This document shows positions 34,431 through 45,259 of a stretch of DNA of 64,000 nucleotides, one piece after another. The stretch is from Bimuria novae-zelandiae CBS 107.79. Lineage: Eukaryota > Ascomycota > Dothideomycetes > Pleosporales > Didymosphaeriaceae. Made by a program: the position numbers and the translations under genes. Below the pieces are notes generated by a model. The model made no database searches. It had not been told where the DNA came from and worked only from the letters and a program-made list of their open reading frames with translations. The stretch covers positions 1-64,000 of the forward strand of contig ML976776.1 in the NCBI GenBank assembly GCA_010015655.1, read 5' to 3'. The number at the start of each line of letters is the position of its first letter. The stretch's first letter is position 1.

Positions 34431-36084
34431 AGGTGGCCCAAGTGCCGAACCGGCCCATTTGCTGAACCGCCACGGTATGCCAAGACACGGTATCCTTGAG
34501 CACAGACGAACAATCAATTCACCGGTGTCGGATATTAGCGCATTGATAGCTGAGACGTCACTCATGTTACTCTTTCGTCCTGCAGGGTGTGTACAGCGCC
34601 ACTATGCGTACCAACTTTGGCAAAATCCTAACAATCCTCTCCCTTTCCGGGCTCGAGGATCGCTGGAGAACGTGCATTGGTTTGTTACCTTCGCTGTTTT
34701 GGCTATGTGGTGCTCTCTGTTGGGACGACGATCACTACCGCACTGGCGGCTGAACACCAATTTGTCGCCCTGACGATCTGCTCACATGCGGCCTGGAGAT
34801 GCCCATACATGGTGAGATTTCGAGAGTCTGGTCGGGTAATGGCAGCGGTGTGCAATGCACAATGCTTTTGCTTTTGCGTTTGCGTTTGCATCCTTGACCT
34901 TGAAGATCCACTACAGCTCACTGTGATTGCTACGGGAGCGCAGGCGACAGCACGAAGCGGAGAGCCTCATTTTTCACTTGTAGATCGCAATACCATCGGG
35001 TTGACGGAACGGCACTTAGCATTTCATTGGCATCCAACTAGATATCCCCTTGGGGCATACCAAACGTCAGCAAAGCAATGGCTATCACAGACGATTCTTG
35101 AGTAAGCTAGTTACGCCTCGCACCTTTGCAAAGATTGTGGAGAGGTATCAACTTCGAAGGGCTGTGACCCCTCACTGAGATCGTCCATAGGTCGAGATCT
35201 AGGTTCTCGCAGAGGGCAGAGCAGTGTCAACCTCATACCTCAATACTAAAACCAGTGCCGTACATCTTACACTAGTTAACAGGGTGTGCTGATTTGACTT
35301 GATAGATTTACTGTGGACCTACTGCCAAGTTCGCAGTACATGGGATCTTTCGAGCTTGATCTGCGAGGAGCTATGCTGCCTTCTCGCCAGCATTGCTACC
35401 TGGGCACTCCCAATAAGCTCTACAGTTGCTCACTATGTGACAATGATGTTCTCAATATGGCGCGTGTACTTTTCGTATGGAATGTAAAGCCTGCTGTGAC
35501 ATAGAATGAAGAAGGAAACCTGCGAAGCTGCGCATATGCTTTCGTCAGTCAACGTGAAAATGACGTCGAGAGGGACGAAGCGCGCTCAAGCGTGTTTGAT
35601 GAGTCTAGTATCAAGAAGCGAGGGTGTTGGATGGACAATCGGTCTCCGCCGTCTCCATCCAAGATTTACAATGAAAAGCCTTATATAAGTAACAAAATCG
35701 TAGGGCTGCAATGCAGATTGGCCAGCCGTCAAAATTTTATGTGCACATGGCAGAGAGCTCCCTTTTCGATGTCGTGGTATGTGTATCTGCCCATGCTAGC
35801 AGTCCGGTCACGTGTAGGCCCTACGGTTGCACGGGAGGTAAGGAAATGGCACCAGAGCAGCTGCAGAAGAAGTGGGCTTCAAGATGTTGATTCATTGGCA
35901 TGGAGGGTATCCCTTCGCCAGATTGGCACGTCATTTTTTCTGCAGGACGAGTCCCTCGACATCGCCGCTTCCATATGCTAGAGTAACTGCAGACCAGAGA
36001 AGATATAATTGAGAACCGTCATAACCACGCCATTGACCCATCCGTATCCCATATCGCCGCACACAAAAGCCACCTCGTCCACAT
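34431..36084. other. gene-free shoulder between transposon block and first gene
   Basis: Normal base composition returns at about 34430, but no reading frame has a recognisable domain or convincing exon structure. The longest frame (34677-35105, plus) is unremarkable. A short hexamer-like repeat of CTTTTG/CGTTTG lies at about 34863-34890. About 36000-36084 is the 3' flank of RPL21. Confidence 0.5.
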
Positions 36085-36731
36085 TTAGATCGTCGTCTCG
36101 TAGGCAATAGGTGCGATGCTCTCAGGCTTGTTGTCCTTGAAGCTGACGATCCGGGCCTCGCGGGGCGCAGCTGGGAGGCGCTTCAAGTGGATGTGGATGC
36201 CCTCAGTCTTGGCCTGCTTCCTCTTTTGAGCATTCTCCTTGACGCGCTTGATGAAGTCTTCCCGGGAGCGGGAGTGCTTGACGTGCTCGATGCGGACGTT
36301 GATGCGCTTCTCCATGTAACGGTTGCCGACCTGCTTCTGACTGTCCCGGTGTCAGCATGCCAATCGCCGATGAGTCGAACGGAGAAGAGCGTACAGGATA
36401 ACGCCGACAGCGTTCTGGGTCACGTTGTAGACAATACCAGTCTTTCCGTGGTACACCTTATAAGGCATACCCTTCTGCACGGCACCTGCCCCATTGTGAG
36501 TACTTCTGTACGGGAATTTCGGTACATTCTGCGGAATTTCGTACCATTGGCAACAACGTCGACGATGTCACCGACCTTGTACTGGTGAAGGTAGGTAGAG
36601 AGCGGGATCTGTAAATATTCGCATCAATTGTGGCTGTCGCAGTTGCCCGGCAGACTCACGTATCCACGCTTCTTGAAATCCCTCGAGAACGCATAGCGCG
36701 TACCTGCGCGAAGACCGGCGGAGTGACCCAT
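36085..36731 (-). CDS. RPL21: 60S ribosomal protein L21 (eL21)
   Basis: Structural protein of the large cytosolic ribosomal subunit. Four exons on the minus strand, 36731-36660, 36608-36545, 36485-36395 and 36340-36085, join in frame to 160 aa, the usual eL21 length. The protein starts [20 protein letters not shown] and contains [51 protein letters not shown] and RPxRE-like C-terminal blocks ending AYETTI. All introns are short (51, 59 and 54 nt) with GT..AG ends. The ATG was chosen because it opens the invariant GHSxGxR N-terminus. It is divergently transcribed from RPS9 with 217 bp between start codons. No anomalies. Confidence 0.96.
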
Positions 36732-36948
36732 GGTGAGTGTTGTTGTGCGGGGAGAGTTGTCGGCGTCGTGAGGTTTTGAATTGGAGGCGGAAGGTCGCTT
36801 GAGGATCGCGTGTGTGGGCTTGGCTCAGTTCGCTTAATTGTCGTCCTAGTGCCGATGCACGGACCTCCCACAACGTCAAAATCTGGCTTGTCAACTCAGT
36901 AAATTCAGCGCTCTTCTCGACAACCACCAACAACCACCGACAATCATC
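36732..36948. promoter_or_regulatory. shared divergent promoter region of RPL21 and RPS9
   Basis: The 217 bp between the two opposing ATGs must contain both promoters and 5' leaders. The sequence next to RPS9 is CA-rich (CAACCACCAACAACCACCG) and the RPL21 side contains CAACACTC-type text, both typical of fungal ribosomal-protein leaders. No TATA box is obvious. The arrangement would suit coordinated expression of one large- and one small-subunit protein. I cannot assign a specific factor site. Confidence 0.6.
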
Positions 36949-37851
36949 ATGGCGCCTCGCTCGTACAGCAAGACGTACAGCGTCCCCACGCGCCCCTTCG
37001 AAGCCTCCCGTAAGTAAATCCGAACTCGCATTCGTGCCTTGCACGCCTTGTGGTCGTTGCCGATAAAAGGCACACGTCGCGTCGCTCTTGATGAATACCG
37101 ATAAATGGCACCCGTTGCGTCTTTGATGAATACTAACAAGTGTTAGGTCTCGTAAGCAAACTACTCCATGGCCACTGAGCGAGAGCGTGCTCCGCTTATG
37201 TCTGGGGCTTTGGCTAACGCTGGACTGCCTTCTAGGATACCGAGCTCAAGCTCGTGGGCGAATACGGTCTCCGCAACAAGAGAGAAGTTTGGCGTGTTCA
37301 GGTGCGAGTTTGCACCGCCTGCACAGGGCGATGATGTATGCTAATGCTGGTTGAAGCTGACTTTGTCCAAAATCCGTCGTGCTGCCCGTTCGCTCTTGAC
37401 CCTCGACGAGAAGGACCCCAAGCGTCTGTTCGAAGGCAATGCCCTCATCCGTCGTCTTGTCCGCGTCGGTGTGCTCGACGAGGGCCGCATGAAGCTCGAT
37501 TACGTCCTTGCTCTCAAGATTGAGGACTTCTTGGAGCGCCGTCTTCAGACCTGCGTCTACAAGCTTGGTCTCGCCAAGTCCATCCACCACGCTCGTGTGC
37601 TCATCCGCCAGCGCCACATCCGGTAAGCGTCAGGTACGTATAAGTGTGAATCTAGTGCTAACACGAACAGTGTCGGCAAGCAGATCGTGAACGTCCCCTC
37701 CTTCATGGTCCGTCTCGACTCCCAAAAGCACATCGACTTCGCTCTCACCTCGCCGTTCGGTGGAGGTCGCCCTGGCCGCGTGAGGAGGAAGAAGGCCAAG
37801 GCCGCCGAGAAGGGTGGTGACGACGATGCCGGTGAAGAGGATGAGGAGTAG
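36949..37851 (+). CDS. RPS9: 40S ribosomal protein S9 (uS4)
   Basis: Small-subunit protein of the decoding/mRNA-entry region. Exons 36949-37009, 37147-37151, 37236-37301, 37357-37622 and 37671-37851 give 192 aa, the family length. The N-terminus is [20 protein letters not shown]. The S4 RNA-binding domain follows ([20 protein letters not shown], then [26 protein letters not shown]), and an acidic tail ends EDEE. The second exon is only 5 nt (GTCTC). It is needed to supply Arg-Leu between FEAS and DTELK and to keep the frame, and a TACTAAC branch site lies 8-16 nt upstream. Intron 1 has an in-frame TAA if retained. Divergent from RPL21. Confidence 0.95.
37061..37140 (+). repeat. tandem near-repeat inside RPS9 intron 1
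   Basis: Two copies of about 36-39 bp beginning CCGATAAAAGGCAC and CCGATAAATGGCAC and ending TTGATGAATAC/TTGATGAATACTAAC. The second copy ends in the branch-point TACTAAC used for the micro-exon acceptor. The first copy has only GAATACCGA there. Confidence 0.75.
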
Positions 37852-38964
37852 ATCACATACTCCGGGGCATGATTTATACGGATGAAAAGGCGTTGGTCAT
37901 GACGGGATGATATACAGGTGGTCTAGCGGCCTTCTAGTTCAGCATCTCCAGCGTGGGTCACTAGTGGGAATAGGTTCATACATCTTGCATGTAACATTCC
38001 CAATCCAAAAGATATTCGGGTGGCATCATCCGCTTGCATACATTTCACTTTCTTTCGCCTGCCCTATGCACAATCCTCGCATATTGTGATCATGAATTAT
38101 TAAGTATTTTCCTCCTGCTACGTAAATGCAATGATTCCAACCGGCCTCGACGCGTTGACACAAATGTCGCCTCTTTTGACGTACGTCTCTGCTCCAATAA
38201 GGTACATTTGGGAAGTTAGATTGTACCACAATGTACAATTCTACTTCTCTAGATTCTACTTTTTGTTAGGTCGTCGTCAAATTTCTTTGAAGCAGTGCGG
38301 AAACAGGTGCAGGAAACTCTGCAAGACTTGAGGATAGAGCCGTAGTCAGCGACTCTACGTAGAGAATCTATCATCCGATTTCCCACAAGGTAGTTCTAAC
38401 TAAGAAACTGGCAGCAGAGGCCTCGCCGATGGCGTGCCAGCAGATACAAGTGGGAAAGAAACTGCAGTTGGAATTGGGAATGTGGACCGTGTGTCCACGC
38501 AGGTTTCGTGAACTCGGCCTGGAGTAACACAGCAAGTACTTGACTTGCCATCACCCCTCCTCACACTCGCGAGCTTTTGTCTCCTTCGAGCCCTTCCTTC
38601 GGCTGTTGGAACAACATCTTATCTTGACTACATTTTCCATTCGCCTCATATCAACATTTACAAAACTTAAGAGAGTTGTTCGAGAGATGCCTCCAGTACG
38701 GGGACTTACTATTTCCATCCCAGGTCCTACGCAAAAGCGTACTTTTAGTTTTGCTTTATTCTCTGTAGAAGGCCACTGCGGCAAGTGCGTTTTCGGGCAT
38801 GTACGATTACTTCCCATCATACGCGGCACTCTCTCCAATCGAGCTTGTTCCAATGCTATATATGTCATGCCAGAGTAATGGTATCTCCCAATCCGATGAG
38901 CTGCCACGCCACCCAATGCACCCACGCAACCAACCCAAATGCCTCCCTCTTACAATCCCACACC
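37852..38964. other. intergenic region between RPS9 and the aldolase (convergent 3' ends)
   Basis: 1.1 kb between two converging genes. It should contain both 3' untranslated regions. I see only short frames with no domain and no obvious repeat. Confidence 0.5.
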
Positions 38965-40149
38965 TCAATACCCCTCTCCCAAAGAGTTATCCGTATACAA
39001 TCTCGTCGTCATCCCGGGTCTCGCCTCCTTCCTCGTGCCCTCCGCCTCAACCGCATTCCTCCCCTCCTGCATGATCCACACCCCACTACTCGTCCCCAGC
39101 CTCGTCGCCCCTGCCTCCAACATCCGCCTTGCGCTCTCAAGATCCCGGATGCCCCCGCTCGCTTTCACCTCCATCTTCCGCCCGCCGCCCCCCACGGGAC
39201 TACCGCCGTTGCTCGCTGTCTTGGTGGACAGGTACTCTGCTGCGGTCACCATGAGCTGCACGTGCGGTAGCGTGGCGCCCGGACCATTGAAGCCGGTCGA
39301 GGTTTTTATGAAGTCGAGGTTTGCGGAGGCCGCTAGGTGGGCCGCGGCGAGGATTTGGCGGTCCGTGAGCTGGGAGGTTTCCAGGATGAGTTTGATGACG
39401 GTGGGCGCGGGGCAGAGGGCGCGGATCGAAGCGAGTTCTTTGTAGATGGCGCTGTAATCTGGGATTTCTTCTTCGTCGTCGGGCACAGAGCCGGGCACAG
39501 AGTAGGGACCTTCGGTTGTAGCGGTGCCGCCGCGAGGACGGGCGTTTGCGGCCGTGTTGGCGGCGGTGATGGTGTCTGTTGTAGAATCGCGGGACGCGGC
39601 GGTGGGAGTGGAGGGCTTGTTGTGCTTCGTGAGGAGGCTGTAGTTCAGAACGAGATCGAGCTCGGCGGCGCCTGCTGCAACGGCGGCGCGAGCTTCGCGC
39701 AGCTTTTCGTACGTGTCTTGTGTGCCTTCGTGGAAGCCGACGACACAAGCGACGACTACATCCGTGCCTTTGAGGTTGCTGATGCACCGCTGGACCCAGG
39801 GCAGACGGACGCATACGCTCTTGAAGTTCTCGACCCGTGCCTCGGCGCAGAGCGAGTCGATCTGCGCTTCTTTCGTGTCCAGTTTCAACACCGTATGATC
39901 CACCGTCTTTGCAAATTCCGTGCTTGCTACCTTTGGTGCGTCATATTTCCATCCTCCCCCACCTTCTCTTCCTCGCTCTTCGACTTCAGCCAGGACCTTC
40001 CGTTGGGTCTCTGCGATCTGCTTCGCCCATTCCTCATTTGTGTATCTATCCGTCATGACTTCAATTTCACCCAACTCTTTATCCAACGCCGGATTAGCAG
40101 CAAGAAAATCGCGAATGTGAATTTCAGATTCAGTGGGCTGCGCCATCAT
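38965..40149 (-). CDS. deoxyribose-phosphate aldolase (DeoC family) with internal insertion
   Basis: Cleaves 2-deoxyribose-5-phosphate to glyceraldehyde-3-phosphate and acetaldehyde (nucleoside catabolism) through a Schiff base. One exon, 394 aa. The N-terminal ~75 residues are an extension. The TIM barrel starts at KTVDHTVLKLDTKEAQIDSL, with Asp165 in AAELDLVLNY, Schiff-base Lys282 in DFIKTSTGFNGPGATL and the third catalytic residue Lys329 in VKASGGIRD. This is the full DeoC triad. Residues about 178-230 form a Ser/Thr/Ala/Gly-rich acidic low-complexity insertion between barrel strands, so the Asp-Lys spacing is about 50 longer than in bacterial enzymes. MM at the start leaves two possible initiators. 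Upstream, 40150-41031 separates it from RPS27 on the same strand. Confidence 0.93.
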   Translation of the reverse strand: MMAQPTESEIHIRDFLAANPALDKELGEIEVMTDRYTNEEWAKQIAETQRKVLAEVEERGREGGGGWKYDAPKVASTEFAKTVDHTVLKLDTKEAQIDSLCAEARVENFKSVCVRLPWVQRCISNLKGTDVVVACVVGFHEGTQDTYEKLREARAAVAAGAAELDLVLNYSLLTKHNKPSTPTAASRDSTTDTITAANTAANARPRGGTATTEGPYSVPGSVPDDEEEIPDYSAIYKELASIRALCPAPTVIKLILETSQLTDRQILAAAHLAASANLDFIKTSTGFNGPGATLPHVQLMVTAAEYLSTKTASNGGSPVGGGGRKMEVKASGGIRDLESARRMLEAGATRLGTSSGVWIMQEGRNAVEAEGTRKEARPGMTTRLYTDNSLGEGY

Positions 40150-41031
40150 TTATTCCTTTTGAGTTTTTACGGCGTGTAAGTGGATGCCGCGGCGCGCTCC
40201 TGTCCGTATGACGTCGAAGGTTGGGGGCTCTGAGTCACGGGAACAGTGCGAGATGGGGACCGTGCTGCGTTCGGACGAGGATATAAAACCTGTTGTTATT
40301 ATTCGCGAAGGATCTGTTTGTTTATATCGTGGGCGGACTGGCTTCGTCTACACGTCGGAGGTCGGCGAAACTGTGGTTTTTCCTGTCATGCGACATGCCG
40401 GTTAGAGAGCTGAGCGGACACCTCTAAGAGCGGCGTTCCCCGGCGGGTTAGGAAGACGCAGCTAGACCCCTCTCCTGCTCCTATAGGTAAAGCGTTGGGC
40501 GGAAGTCACGATCTGAGTCTTTTGGTCATCAAGCGGTGACGCGGAGTAACTGGGGTTGTAATATTGGGCTGGGATACAACTTCGTTAAGTGGGTCAATGC
40601 GAAGCCAGGCGTAGAAGGGCACTCGAACAAGACATCAATGGCACCAATTGAGCGAGCACATAAGTGATGAGCAAGCGTGAGGAACTGGTTGTTCGATTTT
40701 ACAAAGGACCGTTGCAGGCGGAGACATCCTCGATATGCAACCCAGTCCTCGCTCCTGGACGATTGATCCAGAGCTCTGAAATGCTATCTCGCCTCCCACA
40801 TGCATGTACATGAAAGCTGAATCGCATGCCAAACATAGAAAACATGGAGAGAAAGGGTAGCCGAGATCAACGCTTAGATATCCGGAACTCCCGTTTTGAT
40901 TTTGGCATGACCCGAGATCCCTCTTCTATCCTGCGGTCGAGTCGATCGGAACCATGTGAGATCTACACCCTATCTCATAATCATCATCGTCGTGAACCGT
41001 CAATCCTCCGCTGCTGTCATCCGGAACACGT
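40150..41031. other. intergenic region upstream of the aldolase / downstream of RPS27
   Basis: About 880 bp of ordinary composition. It should hold the RPS27 3' flank and the aldolase promoter. Nothing recognisable was found beyond short unassigned frames. Confidence 0.5.
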
Positions 41032-41558
<527 letters not shown>

Positions 41559-42625
41559 CTTGACGATTTAAGGGTGAGCTTGAGTTCGGAGTTTGGCGTT
41601 GTGGAATCGTTGTCGATGGATTGACCGAGTGAACGGAGGCGCTGGCGGTTCAAAAGTCGAGGGGTGAGCAGCTTGTGGTTTTTTGTCGACTTGTGGGGTT
41701 AGCTAAGCGACTCTTGGCGCCTGCCTACTCCTGAAGATGTCCAGGAACCTCAGAATGAAAGCAATGGTCATCGCGCATCTTTGAAAATCTGCCTGTAATG
41801 TAGCTGCTTCAATATATTTCGTCTTTTTCGGAACTAATTCTCGACAGTGTCCTCCGTATCTTCCACAGTCCTGGACATCAAACCGTCTGAGCATCGACAT
41901 GTAATCCCTTTGAGACTTGCAAGGCCATGTCAGGAACTGTTATTACGGTGTTTATCCAGGCAGGTGGTATAATCGAAGAGAAGATACATCATCCTTCCAT
42001 CACTGTACATGTGTGTGGCGAAAATAGACTAGTGGCTACGCCCATCACCCTGGGTAGGCTCCTTATTCAGACATCTTGGACAACTCCACTAAAAAAATTT
42101 CATGGGAGAATGGTTTCGTTAATGTGAACTCAGCGCACCCGCTCAAGCCAGGCAATAAAAACCTTTTACCGGAGATCATGTGCGTATTCCGCGTTGTAGA
42201 TTCCGTGTCCAATCAGGCCAGGCTGTACAAAACTGAATCTATTCTTCTCATTTTACTTTATCATAGTCCTGGACCAGGTACTATCTGAGGTAGAAAAAGG
42301 GCATGAATTTATAGGCGAGCGAAAGTACGTGAAGGGTATCTGGAGGTTCCTTACACTTCAAGTTACCACAAGCTACACATTACGCTGTCTGTCTTTCGCT
42401 ATGCCGACTCTCGACGTTGCTACGGGCCGCTGACGCGTACCTGGAACTGTGTGCTTGGTCTTCTTTCCTGACTCCAACTTTACTCCTGTCTCGACTCCTA
42501 CTCCTATCTTACGGCATGCTTATGCTCTTGCTGCGAGCGCGGACCACAGTGGGCGCCGGCGCATCGTGTCCTGTTCAAAGTCCCAAGTTTCTCTACCGTG
42601 GCCGATTCTTCGAGACAGAAGCACT
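41559..42625. other. intergenic region upstream of RPS27
   Basis: About 1.07 kb. The first ~150 bp upstream of the RPS27 ATG should contain its leader and promoter. The rest has no recognisable gene. Confidence 0.5.
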
Positions 42626-43760
42626 CTATATTCGTAAAGAACGGATGCAATATCCTGAGTCCTGCAACGCCTCTGAGTAGTCGATACAACAAGCTCTTCG
42701 GTGCCTCATCTCCGGGTTTTCGATCAGAGGATCGTGGTGAGCCATCCTTGCAAGCTTCTCGCATCGTTGCTTGATATATGGTGGTATCTTGGGATCACTT
42801 CTCATATCCCCTATAATCGTGCTCGTAGCGTGGCTCAAGATAGAGCATGGCGAATCTTCTTTTTCGGGGTCGAGAAAGAGTCCCCGACCTGATCGTACCA
42901 TGCCTAATAGGGCTGGAACGTAATCTTTCTTGTCTCTACCGCATTCGGCGTCTTTAGAGAGAAAAATCAGTTGCGCAAGATTCAGTCCTCCATGATGACT
43001 ATCGTGCATGAGAGTCAGCAACTAGACTGGCTGTTTCGTAGCAATCTCGCGCTGTTTTTGCCTCAGATTCTGATCAGGCCCAAAGTCTGCCGCCGCAACG
43101 AGGGTGGCAAAGTCGATAAAGATATTCCACGGTAGCTCTTCTTCTCCGCAGACCAGCGTGGTGTTGCCGCTCATGACTAGTTCCTGGAGAATCCAGAGCC
43201 TTGTCCAATAACTCTTTGAAAAGATGTCACGCACGTAGGGAGCAGCTTCGTGGAATTCATCCTCGAAACTGTCTAAACGCGCATTCGCGAGTCCTTCCGC
43301 AGCTGCACGACGAAACGTCGAAGGCCGGTTCTGGATGTATCGCATCGCCTTGTCCGTAGTCGGACCTCCTGGCCCAATCCACGCAAACACCTCTCGAGCA
43401 CGGCCGTAGATCATAGGCATAGATTTGATCTGGATATCCTTCTCCGGATTTCGATCGTCCTGTATGATGCAAAGGGCATCTATCCACCACCACCCATGCC
43501 ACCTGGCTTCTCGTGAGTGGGAGCTCCGCATTTTGGATATGTGTGACAAGATGTCGTATAGGTTCCTGGTAACTACTAGTGGTCTTGAGTCATCATTTGG
43601 GAACCCATCGTTGACAAGTAGAGGTTCTCGAGACTTCTCGTGCCCCTATGTGTACGAAACAGCAGTCAACGAACAGAACCTGGAGATATCCGTGCGATCA
43701 AAGTGTCGTATGTCACATCGTATAAGGTTGCCTGCATGGTACGGTAGAACCTTTACCAGT
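42626..43760 (-). pseudogene. HET-domain (heterokaryon incompatibility) gene, broken
   Basis: HET proteins trigger incompatibility-type cell death in filamentous ascomycetes. The minus strand reads RLVKVLPYHAGNLIRCDIRH, then SLTAVSYT-stop-GHEK where the family has SYxWG (stop at 43648-43646). The frame continues through VTRNLYDILSHIS, the core WWWIDALCIIQDDRNPEKDI, MPMIYGRAREVFAWIGPG and YWTRLWILQELVMSG. A second in-frame stop (43024-43022) is followed in the same frame by LNLAQLIFLSKDAECG and YVPALLGMV. No initiator is found upstream (an in-frame TGA lies just before). Both stops are TAG and could each arise by C-to-T in a CA context, as RIP makes. Alternatively introns were missed, but both stops lie within conserved blocks. 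Confidence 0.8.
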
Positions 43761-45259
43761 CGAAACTGGCCCCTGGTTCGACTTCACAGGCGATGACAGA
43801 AGCTCAACGTGATGCTCTCGGGAGGTCTGCAAGTCCGTTCCCTGGAGTTCCAATCTGCATTTTGGTGCCCAGAACTTCTAGGTCTCGGATAGCCAAGAGA
43901 ACCAAAAACGGGATGTTGTTCACGCGATGGGGCCGAACCGGCGCTTCGCGGTCGTTCCCATCTCGCGATGGGTAGCTCCAGGCGTCCTGCATTACCGAGA
44001 CTCTCAGGCGCCGACTTGCGTTCAATGCGGCGCAAAACAAGAACAGGGAGTCTTCCTGGGCGTCGTGATGGACGGTACAAATCTTCCGACACTACGCTAA
44101 AGGTTCTATACGAGCTCGTACGTGGCCAATGATGGTCGGGCAATGTGGCTGTGTCCTGTGGTGATCGGAACAATACCATCTCTCGTGATGGTGAGCGATG
44201 GTAGCGTCGCCCACGATGGTCGTACTCGTGATCGCTCATCGTAAATGGCAAGCAGTGGCTCAAAATACGAGCGGTGCTTTTGATGTAAAAGGTGTGAGTA
44301 AAGGGGCAAGCCGATTAGACTGAAACTTTCGTCACCTTCTGCATGTCCAAGAACCGAGCGAATCATGACTGCAGTCCCAAATCTCAACAGCCGATTATTC
44401 GGTCCCTGCACAAGTACAGGCGAGTATCTCAGCGGCAACTGTATCAATGTTCAAGTTGCCCGCGGCAATGGACTCTGCAGTATTAGTGAACCATGTGTAG
44501 AACTGAAAACTGACTATGAGAAGTTAATCGCTGGTGGGTTACCCCCGAACAGTAATTCATGGCCGATTTTAGCTTTCTGCGAGAGGCAAGGCCAGTACAG
44601 CAATGGAACGAAGGTGGGTGTCGAGACTGGAGGACGATAAAGGCACCTGGGCAAGAAATAAGCGCAAATCTCTTTCTCCTTAGTGGTTATGGCGATTGCA
44701 GCGGTTGCGTGACTGCCACCTTCGCAGGTACACCCCTTGACCGGCAAGCGCGTGCCTGCTAATCTGGCAAGTACCCCTGCACCGATGGGAACCGAGTCTC
44801 ATCATTGAGTCCTGTATTCCAGACAACCCACATATGAATGCACAATAGTTAATAATAGGCGGAAGTATGTATTCTATGACCGTGAGGTCTGACGTCGTTC
44901 CAGCATGTACTAAACCAAACTAAAGGCGGTCCAAATCGGATATCAAGAAATGGCCAGAAACGCTTATACACAATTGAAGGGTGAAGAAGTAAGAGGGCAG
45001 GGTAAGAATGAGCCGAGGCCAAAGAGCTAGCGAATGCAGGAAGAAGGAACTAGCACATTTTCCGCGGCCGCCCATGGCCGAATAGTCAATGGTTTCAGAA
45101 TCGGCGCTATCCAAGAGGGGTTCCTGAAGACAAAAACTTCAGCGAGGTACAAACCAAGACGTGAAGAAGGGTATTGAAGAGGCAAAAGAAGCGTGGCGTG
45201 GAGAAGAGCAGGGGTCCGTCGAAGGAGCGGGTCCCAGGGGTTCGTCGAAGGTTGGAGCA
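43761..45259. other. intergenic region, no recognised gene
   Basis: About 1.5 kb between the HET pseudogene and the 3' end of RHO3. A 91-codon plus-strand frame (44365-44640) has several cysteines (GPCTSTG, GNCINV, GLCSISEPC, FCERQG) but no signal peptide and no known domain. I do not call it a gene. A 159-codon minus-strand frame (43784-44263) is Arg/Ser/Pro-rich and looks random. Confidence 0.45.

Noticed and set aside
36250..36588. Plus-strand 133-codon frame overlapping RPL21
   Set aside because: It is the antisense shadow of RPL21 exons and introns, which match the eL21 family over their whole length.
43784..44263. 159-codon minus-strand frame as a possible N-terminal exon of the HET gene
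   Set aside because: It is Arg/Ser/Pro-rich without HET N-terminal words and is separated from the recognisable HET start by stops in the HET frame. No convincing splice joins them.
44365..44640. 91-codon Cys-containing open frame that could be a small secreted protein
   Set aside because: No signal peptide after the ATG, no domain and no good continuation through introns. Random frames of this size are common here.
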